Below the pieces are notes generated by a model, which saw only the letters and a list, made by a program, of their open reading frames with translations, ran no database searches and had not been told where the DNA came from. DNA of 64,000 bases from an uncultured Opitutia bacterium (GTDB lineage: Bacteria; Verrucomicrobiota; Verrucomicrobiia; Opitutales; Opitutaceae), in NCBI GenBank assembly GCA_903859715.1, contig CAIONS010000027.1:1-64000 (forward strand). Direction: 5' to 3'. Within the stretch, counting starts at the first letter, position 1. Every line of letters begins with the position of its first letter. A program made the translations under genes and the position numbers. Of this stretch, positions 59,394-64,000 are shown one piece after another.

Positions 59394-59868
59394 AGCGCGC
59401 CGCCTGCAGGCCGTGGAGGTCGAGCACGCCGTCGGAATCGGTCTTCACCTTTATGTCGGTGTCACCGCTGGTCATGAAGAGCACGCTCTCCAACCGGTAG
59501 CTGGCGGTGGTCTGGCCCTGCATCGACAGCAACTGCTTAACGAGGGCGGAATTCTCGATGATCAGGGTTACATCCCGCGTGGTGGTGCTCAGCGGCGGCA
59601 GGCCGATTGGCGTGTGGCTGACCGCGCGGCCGATGTAGGCGCCATTGAAATAGAGCTTGTGGGAGGAACCGGAGAAGCCAAAGGCGTTGAGACTCTCACT
59701 GGTGTAGCGCAAAGTCATCGTGACTTGCGTTTCCAGCAGGGAGGAGTCGATGGCCTTGAGATCCGCCACGGTCACGGTGATGCCGCCGGATTTGTCGACC
59801 GAATTACAGCCGGTTAAAAGGAGGCTCAGGCCGAGCACGAGAATGGCGAGGGTGGGGATGGTTTTCAT
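59392..59868 (-). CDS. LEA14-like lipoprotein
   Basis: A 158-residue lipoprotein: signal with lipobox LLTGC (Cys about residue 21), then a beta-sandwich of WHy/LEA type (VTVADLKAIDSSLLETQVTM with later LYFNGAYIGRAV and TTTRDVTLIIENSALVKQLL). LEA14-like proteins are linked to stress tolerance; here it probably sits in an outer or inner membrane. No partner is evident. It is convergent with the small membrane protein gene. Confidence 0.75.
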   Translation of the reverse strand: MKTIPTLAILVLGLSLLLTGCNSVDKSGGITVTVADLKAIDSSLLETQVTMTLRYTSESLNAFGFSGSSHKLYFNGAYIGRAVSHTPIGLPPLSTTTRDVTLIIENSALVKQLLSMQGQTTASYRLESVLFMTSGDTDIKVKTDSDGVLDLHGLQAAR

Positions 59869-59925
59869 GCAGTGCAGGGCGTTAGGGAAGGCAGGCCCGG
59901 TTCAAACTGCAAGGCTGCCGGGAAT

Positions 59926-60024
59926 GTAGGGCGGGGTCGCTGACCCCGCTGGTTTGAATGGTAGGGCGAATCCTCCGGATGAGCCGTCCTCGTTCGGAAG
60001 GCGGGGTCAGCGACCCCGCCCTGC
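59926..60024. repeat. Family B pair with a single family C unit nested inside
   Basis: The outer units are GTAGGGC with GGGGTC-GCT-GACCCC at 59926 and an inverted copy ending CCCGCCCTGC at 60024. Between them, 59960-59986 is a single family C unit (GGTAGGGCGAATCCTCCG). Two families have thus combined at one site. Confidence 0.85.
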
Positions 60025-60035
60025 ATCAAGGCCGC

Positions 60036-60290
60036 TCAAAACACCGTCAGGGCCCGCGCGCTTTCGAGCGCGACCCAGGCGCAGCCGCCGAGGAGCAGGG
60101 CGACCAGGAGCTGCCGCACGAACTTGCGGCCACGCAGCACGGTATCATGGAAATTCGTGTCGAGCCGCTTCCGGTTGCTCTGGGCCAGAAAGCTCACAAA
60201 GCGCGCATTGTGGCAGGGGCCGCGCGCATCCCGCATCAGCCCCAGGCGAAGGGCCGGCCGATGGAAGAGATGCTGGAACATGCGCCACAC
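60036..60290 (-). CDS. Small protein with one C-terminal membrane helix, unknown function
   Basis: An 84-residue protein (MWRMFQHLFHRPALRLGLMR start; ATG could also be internal at MRDARGP). The basic N-terminal half is followed by a hydrophobic segment near residues 62-80 (LLVALLLGGCAWVALESA). Tail-anchored or signal-less inner-membrane protein. I do not recognise it. The amino-acid pattern looks coding. It is divergent from lysA. Confidence 0.55.
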   Translation of the reverse strand: MWRMFQHLFHRPALRLGLMRDARGPCHNARFVSFLAQSNRKRLDTNFHDTVLRGRKFVRQLLVALLLGGCAWVALESARALTVF

Positions 60291-60373
60291 GGTTTCATCC
60301 CGGAAAATTGCAGCGGGATACTCAAGGGGAAACTCGCCAACGCGGGCCTTTCACGCTTTTTTCGCCCCGCGCC

Positions 60374-61678
60374 ATGCATCACTTCCACTACACCGGCCAG
60401 GACCTGCACTGCGAATCCGTCGACCTCGCCGCCGTGGCCAAGCTCTATGGCACCCCGACGTACGTCTACAGCGCGGCGACGATGGCGGACCATTTCCATC
60501 GCCTGCAGCGCAACCTGCCAGGCCTCGACCTCCAGATCTGCTATGCGATGAAGGCCTCCTCGAGCCTCGCGGTGCTGCGCCACTTTGCCAACCTCGGCGC
60601 GGGCTTTGATCTCGTCAGCGGCGGCGAACTCCGCCGGGTCCTCGCGGCCGGGGCCGGGGTCAGCACCAGTGTCTTTGCGGGCGTCGGCAAGACCGAGGCG
60701 GAGATCAAGCTGGCCCTCGAGAACGACATCTATGCCTTCCACGTCGAGAGCGAGCCCGAGCTGGCCCGCATCAATCACGTCGCCGGCCAGCTGGGCGTGA
60801 AGGCGCCCATCGCCATCCGGATCAATCCGGACGTCGACGCCCACACCCACGCGAAGATCACGACGGGCAAGAGCGACAACAAGTTTGGCATCCCGCTCAA
60901 GCACGCCGCCGCCGCGTACGAGGCCGCTGCGAAACTGAAAAACCTTCGCATCCGGGGCGTGCAGATGCACATCGGCTCGCAGCTTACCGAGATCGGGCCG
61001 TTCGTGGAGGCGGTGAAGAAAGTCGCGCCGCTCGTGGCCGAGCTGAAGGCGGGCTACGGCATCGAGTATTTCTCCATCGGCGGCGGCATGGGCATTGTTT
61101 ATCGGGACGCGCTCGCCAGCGGCCAGGCCGCATGGTGGGACGCCCAGCCCGCTGACAAGCGCCCGCTCACCCCCGAGGTTTACGGCGCGGCGCTCACGCC
61201 ACTGCTGGCGCCGCTCGGGCTGAAGATCCTGCTCGAGCACGGCCGCTTTATGGTGGGCAACGCCGGCGTGCTGCTGGCACGTGTCGAGCACCTGAAGCGC
61301 GGCGCGGGCAAGAATTTCCTGATCGTCGATGCCGCGATGAACGACCTGGTGCGCCCGGCCATGTACGATTCGTACCACGAGATTGTGCCGGTGCACCGTG
61401 ACAGTTCGCGGCGCGCCCTCGTGGCCGACATCGTCGGCCCGATCTGCGAAAGCGGCGACTGCTTCGCGAAGGACCGTCAGATCCAAGAGGTCGGCGAGGG
61501 CGAACTCGTGGCCTTCATGAGCGCCGGGGCTTACGGCCGCGTGATGGCCAGCCGCTATAATTCCCGCGGCATGCCCGCCGAGGTAATGGTGAGCGGCAGC
61601 GCCTTCGAGCTCATCAACGCCCGCGAAACGTTTGAGCAGATGGTCGCCGGGGAAAAAATCCCGGCGTTTTTGCGGTAA
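60374..61678 (+). CDS. lysA: Diaminopimelate decarboxylase
   Basis: A 434-residue type III PLP decarboxylase making lysine from meso-diaminopimelate. YAMKASSSLAVL carries the PLP lysine, GIQMHIGSQ-like GVQMHIGSQ, FSIGGGMGI and LEHGRFMVGNAGVL form the cofactor site, and PICESGDCFAKD holds the Cys and Glu that read the D-centre of DAP. These separate it from the ornithine decarboxylase at 2989. ATG 60374 is chosen; the 140-codon upstream extension crosses a repeat and the divergent small gene. Confidence 0.94.
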   Translation: MHHFHYTGQDLHCESVDLAAVAKLYGTPTYVYSAATMADHFHRLQRNLPGLDLQICYAMKASSSLAVLRHFANLGAGFDLVSGGELRRVLAAGAGVSTSVFAGVGKTEAEIKLALENDIYAFHVESEPELARINHVAGQLGVKAPIAIRINPDVDAHTHAKITTGKSDNKFGIPLKHAAAAYEAAAKLKNLRIRGVQMHIGSQLTEIGPFVEAVKKVAPLVAELKAGYGIEYFSIGGGMGIVYRDALASGQAAWWDAQPADKRPLTPEVYGAALTPLLAPLGLKILLEHGRFMVGNAGVLLARVEHLKRGAGKNFLIVDAAMNDLVRPAMYDSYHEIVPVHRDSSRRALVADIVGPICESGDCFAKDRQIQEVGEGELVAFMSAGAYGRVMASRYNSRGMPAEVMVSGSAFELINARETFEQMVAGEKIPAFLR

Positions 61679-61686
61679 CGCGCCTT

Positions 61687-61858
61687 GAATTGCGGATTTC
61701 GGAGACCGGAAGCCGGATCGGGGAGTCTCCGCACAGCCGAGTGAATTCCGTCGCTCAACGCGCGGTAACAGGCACAGCAATTTTTTTGGGCCGGCAATGG
61801 TCAATCCGTACAGCCGCGGTCCGGCTATCCGGTTTCCGGTCTCCGAAATCCGCAATTC
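61687..61858. repeat. Long inverted repeat, family I, between lysA and the PhyH gene
   Basis: Arms 61687-61718 and 61827-61858 (starting GAATTGCGGATTTCGGAGAC) match at 31 of 32 positions. The 108-bp centre contains no gene. Near-perfect arms suggest recent origin. Confidence 0.85.
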
Positions 61859-61906
61859 CAAAGGTCCCCATTGACCCCTCGGTGGCGGCGTTCAACCTCG
61901 GAGGTC

Positions 61907-63043
61907 ATGCTACGAGCGTCGCCGCCCCTTTCATCCGCTGCGACCGAGGACGGGGTTGAAACCGTTCTCGGCCGCCGGTTCAGCGAGCGCGAATATCTCG
62001 CCATGAACGCGGACGTAAGGGCGGGCATTACCGCCGGCCAGTTTTCCTCGGGCCGCGATCATTTTGAAAAATTCGGCCACACCGAAGGGCGGCTGGGCCG
62101 CGAGCCGGAGAAGACGGAGCCGTTCTTCGGTCATCAGCCCATCGATGAACGCGCGCTGCCGGCCTATCGCGCCGAGCATTTCCCCTATGCCGGACCGCAT
62201 CCCTGGCTCGACCGCCCGGAATGGGAGGAGTTGCTGGACGAAAAGCTGCGTCGCGGCGAAATCACCTCTGCTGACGCCGCGCTTTGCCGCCAGTGGGCCC
62301 GCGATGGATATCTCATCCTGAAAGGGGCCGTGGTGGATCGCCTGCTGGACGAAGGCTGGGCCAGCTATGAGCGGGCGATCCAGGCCGGGGCGATCAAGCT
62401 GCTGGACGACAAGATCGGGCCGGATGATCCATGGCCCGGCCGTTATCTGGATCCGCATCTCAAGGTCCCGGAAATGTGCCCGGTGTTGCGGCATCCCGAA
62501 ATTCTCCGGCTGGTGCGCCTGCTGATGGACCGCGAGCCCGCGCCCTTCCAGTCGATCGCCTCGCACAAGGGCACCCAGCAGGCGGCGCACTCGGACTCGA
62601 TCCACATGACGACCTATCCGCTGGGGTACCTGACCGCGGCATGGGTTGCGTTTGAGGATATTCATCCCGACAGCGGCCCGCTCGTTTACTATCCGGGCAG
62701 TCATCGGCTGCCTTATGTCTTCAGCAAGGAGGTGGGGATCAAACCCGGCGAATTCGTGGCGGCCGGCTATGTGGCCTACGCGGAAAAATACGAGCCCTTC
62801 ATCCAGCGGCTGCTTGAGCAGCACAACTGTGCGCCGGCTTATTTTCACGCGCAAAAGGGCGATGTGTTCCTCTGGCATGCGAATCTCATCCACGGCGGTG
62901 CACCGCGGCGGGATGTGCGCCGCTCCCGTCGGGCGATGGTCTGCCACTATTTCGTCAAGGGCGCCGTGACCTATCACGATCTCGCCGCTAGTGCGGCGCG
63001 CCCGCATCTGGGCACCTGCCTGTTGCGTCCGTCGACCGACTGA
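61907..63043 (+). CDS. Phytanoyl-CoA dioxygenase-family protein with an N-terminal NxDV...EGR motif
   Basis: A 378-residue PhyH protein. The Fe(II) ligands fit His228 and Asp230 in AAHSDSIHM and His329 in LIHGGAPRR; a nearby Arg binds 2-oxoglutarate. It should hydroxylate an unknown substrate. Before the domain (about 24-62) is EREYLAMNADVRAGITAGQF then HFEKFGHTEGR. This resembles the YxxxNPDVxxA...HFxxFGxxEGR motif seen in RTX-like secreted proteins and glycosyltransferases, an unusual partner for PhyH. ATG 61907 lies just after GGAGG. Confidence 0.8.
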   Translation: MLRASPPLSSAATEDGVETVLGRRFSEREYLAMNADVRAGITAGQFSSGRDHFEKFGHTEGRLGREPEKTEPFFGHQPIDERALPAYRAEHFPYAGPHPWLDRPEWEELLDEKLRRGEITSADAALCRQWARDGYLILKGAVVDRLLDEGWASYERAIQAGAIKLLDDKIGPDDPWPGRYLDPHLKVPEMCPVLRHPEILRLVRLLMDREPAPFQSIASHKGTQQAAHSDSIHMTTYPLGYLTAAWVAFEDIHPDSGPLVYYPGSHRLPYVFSKEVGIKPGEFVAAGYVAYAEKYEPFIQRLLEQHNCAPAYFHAQKGDVFLWHANLIHGGAPRRDVRRSRRAMVCHYFVKGAVTYHDLAASAARPHLGTCLLRPSTD

Positions 63044-63054
63044 TTCCCTGCACC

Positions 63055-64000
63055 ATGAAATTCACCGTCATCGGCGCCGGGGCGTGGGGAACAGCGTTTG
63101 CCCTCCATCTCGCCCGCGCGGGCCAGGCCGTCACGCTCGCGCCGCGCCGCGCCGAACAGGCCCGGACGCTGGCTGCCGCGCGGGAGAATGTCGATTATCT
63201 GCCGGGGGTGGCGCTGCCGCTCGCGTTGCGGATCGATCCCGACCTGGCCTCGGCCCTCGTGGAAACCGAAGTGGTGCTACTGGCCTGTCCCGCGCAGGCA
63301 TTGCGGGAAACCGCGCTCCGCATCCGCGAGCACCTGGGCGCGGCGCGCCCGCGGCTCGTGATCAGCCTGGCCAAGGGTCTGGAGCTCGGCACGCACCTGC
63401 GACCCTCGCAGGTGATTGCAGAGATGCTCCCGGGAGTTCACGCCGGCTCGCTCACCGGTCCGACCAATGCCGCCGAAATCGCGCGCGGGCTGCCGGCGGC
63501 GATGGTGCTGGCTGTGACGCCGGCGAGTGCGGCCGTGCAGGAGCTGCAGGCGGCGCTGAGCGGCGCGACCCTGCGGGTTTACACGAGCGACGACCTGCCC
63601 GGCGTGGAATTTGGCGGCAGCCTGAAGAACATCTACGCCATCGCGGCCGGTTGCTGTGACGGCTTGAAGTTGGGCGACAACTCCCGGGCCGCGCTACTCA
63701 CGCGGGCGCTGGCCGAGATGGTACGGGTCGGCGTGGCGCTCGGGGCCCGGCCGGAAACCTTTTATGGCCTCAGCGGGTTTGGGGATCTGGTGGCGACGTG
63801 TCACGGCGCCTGGAGCCGGAACCGTGAGTTTGGCTTCGAGGTCGGCGCCGGCAAAAGCGTGGCCGCACTGATGACGAACCGGAAGACGGTCGTCGAGGGC
63901 TACAAGACCGCGGAGTCTTTCCACGGGCTGTGTCTCGAAAAGAAAATCGACGCCCCGATCCTCCGCGAGATGCACGGAATCCTCTTCGAAAACAAGGCGC
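63055..64000 (+). CDS. gpsA: Glycerol-3-phosphate dehydrogenase [NAD(P)+], cut by the window end
   Basis: The first 315 residues are present and the frame is open to the window edge. VIGAGAWGTAFALHLARAG binds NAD(P). SLTGPTNAAEIARG, GSLKNIYAIAAG (catalytic Lys) and YGLSGFGDLVATCHGAWSRN, then REFG, are GpsA signatures. It makes sn-glycerol-3-phosphate for phospholipid synthesis in the cytoplasm. The missing C-terminus is short (family length about 330). It is 11 bp downstream of the PhyH gene. Confidence 0.93.
   Translation, partial: MKFTVIGAGAWGTAFALHLARAGQAVTLAPRRAEQARTLAAARENVDYLPGVALPLALRIDPDLASALVETEVVLLACPAQALRETALRIREHLGAARPRLVISLAKGLELGTHLRPSQVIAEMLPGVHAGSLTGPTNAAEIARGLPAAMVLAVTPASAAVQELQAALSGATLRVYTSDDLPGVEFGGSLKNIYAIAAGCCDGLKLGDNSRAALLTRALAEMVRVGVALGARPETFYGLSGFGDLVATCHGAWSRNREFGFEVGAGKSVAALMTNRKTVVEGYKTAESFHGLCLEKKIDAPILREMHGILFENKA

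Noticed and set aside
59954-60373. 140-residue N-terminal extension of LysA
   Set aside because: It reads through a REP-like repeat and an opposing small gene and has no homology pattern.

Overview
The window is a high-GC bacterial chromosome segment with dense, mostly operonic genes. The content points to a verrucomicrobial heterotroph, most likely Opitutaceae: a membrane-tethered ECF sigma factor fused to sensor-like domains, a one-subunit cytochrome b succinate dehydrogenase, MlaEFD, multidomain pectin-degrading enzymes, GxGYxYP and DUF4861 proteins, and many palindromic intergenic repeats. This placement is inference; there is no rRNA gene to anchor it.

Layout. 1-74 is the cut-off start of an IS3-type transposase, followed by an outer-membrane porin-like gene. 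1526-4128 is a homospermidine pair (homospermidine synthase, ornithine decarboxylase). 4242-10398 is an arginine block (argJ on minus; argB, argD, argF, argG on plus), with carB further along at 35804. 10508-14558 (minus) is an operon of a WP-repeat secreted protein plus mlaE, mlaF and mlaD. 14745-17618 holds a metallo-beta-lactamase-fold hydrolase, rsmD, rsmE and an ECF-transporter S-component-like protein. 17761-20772 encodes a 1003-residue sigma factor/Sel1/TonB-C fusion.

20800-32585 is a pectin utilisation locus. A LarA-like nickel-pincer enzyme and an IclR regulator lie on minus. On plus there is a tightly coupled operon of kduI, kduD, a DUF4861 protein, a GH105-GH28 fusion, an MFS uronate transporter, a CE8-CE12 fusion and a mannonate-reductase-like SDR. 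Together they de-esterify, depolymerise, import and catabolise galacturonan and rhamnogalacturonan. An alpha-L-rhamnosidase (GH78-like) lies at 49028.

32764-35582 has tRNA-Gly, a type II/IV secretion platform protein interrupted by an in-frame amber codon, and a response regulator with a degenerate AAA+ domain. 39158-50722 is mixed: quinone oxidoreductase, purU, YfgM-like protein, a frameshifted methyltransferase, a serine hydrolase, a GxGYxYP protein, YciI, GNAT and the rhamnosidase. 51319-64000 has tRNA-Pro, a LysM protein, a Nudix hydrolase, a PaaK-like ligase, sdhC-sdhA-sdhB interrupted by a four-helix-bundle gene, a LEA14-like lipoprotein, lysA, a PhyH dioxygenase and a partial gpsA.

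The most unusual system-level signal is a set of palindromic intergenic elements. At least six sequence-distinct families share the same architecture: a 5' GTAG followed by a short hairpin, often as inverted pairs ending in CTAC. This is the layout of REP elements mobilised by RAYT (Y1) transposases. Several are nested inside other palindromic repeats. Other notable items are the sigma-TonB fusion, the amber stop, the frameshift, and the foreign-looking gene inside the sdh operon.
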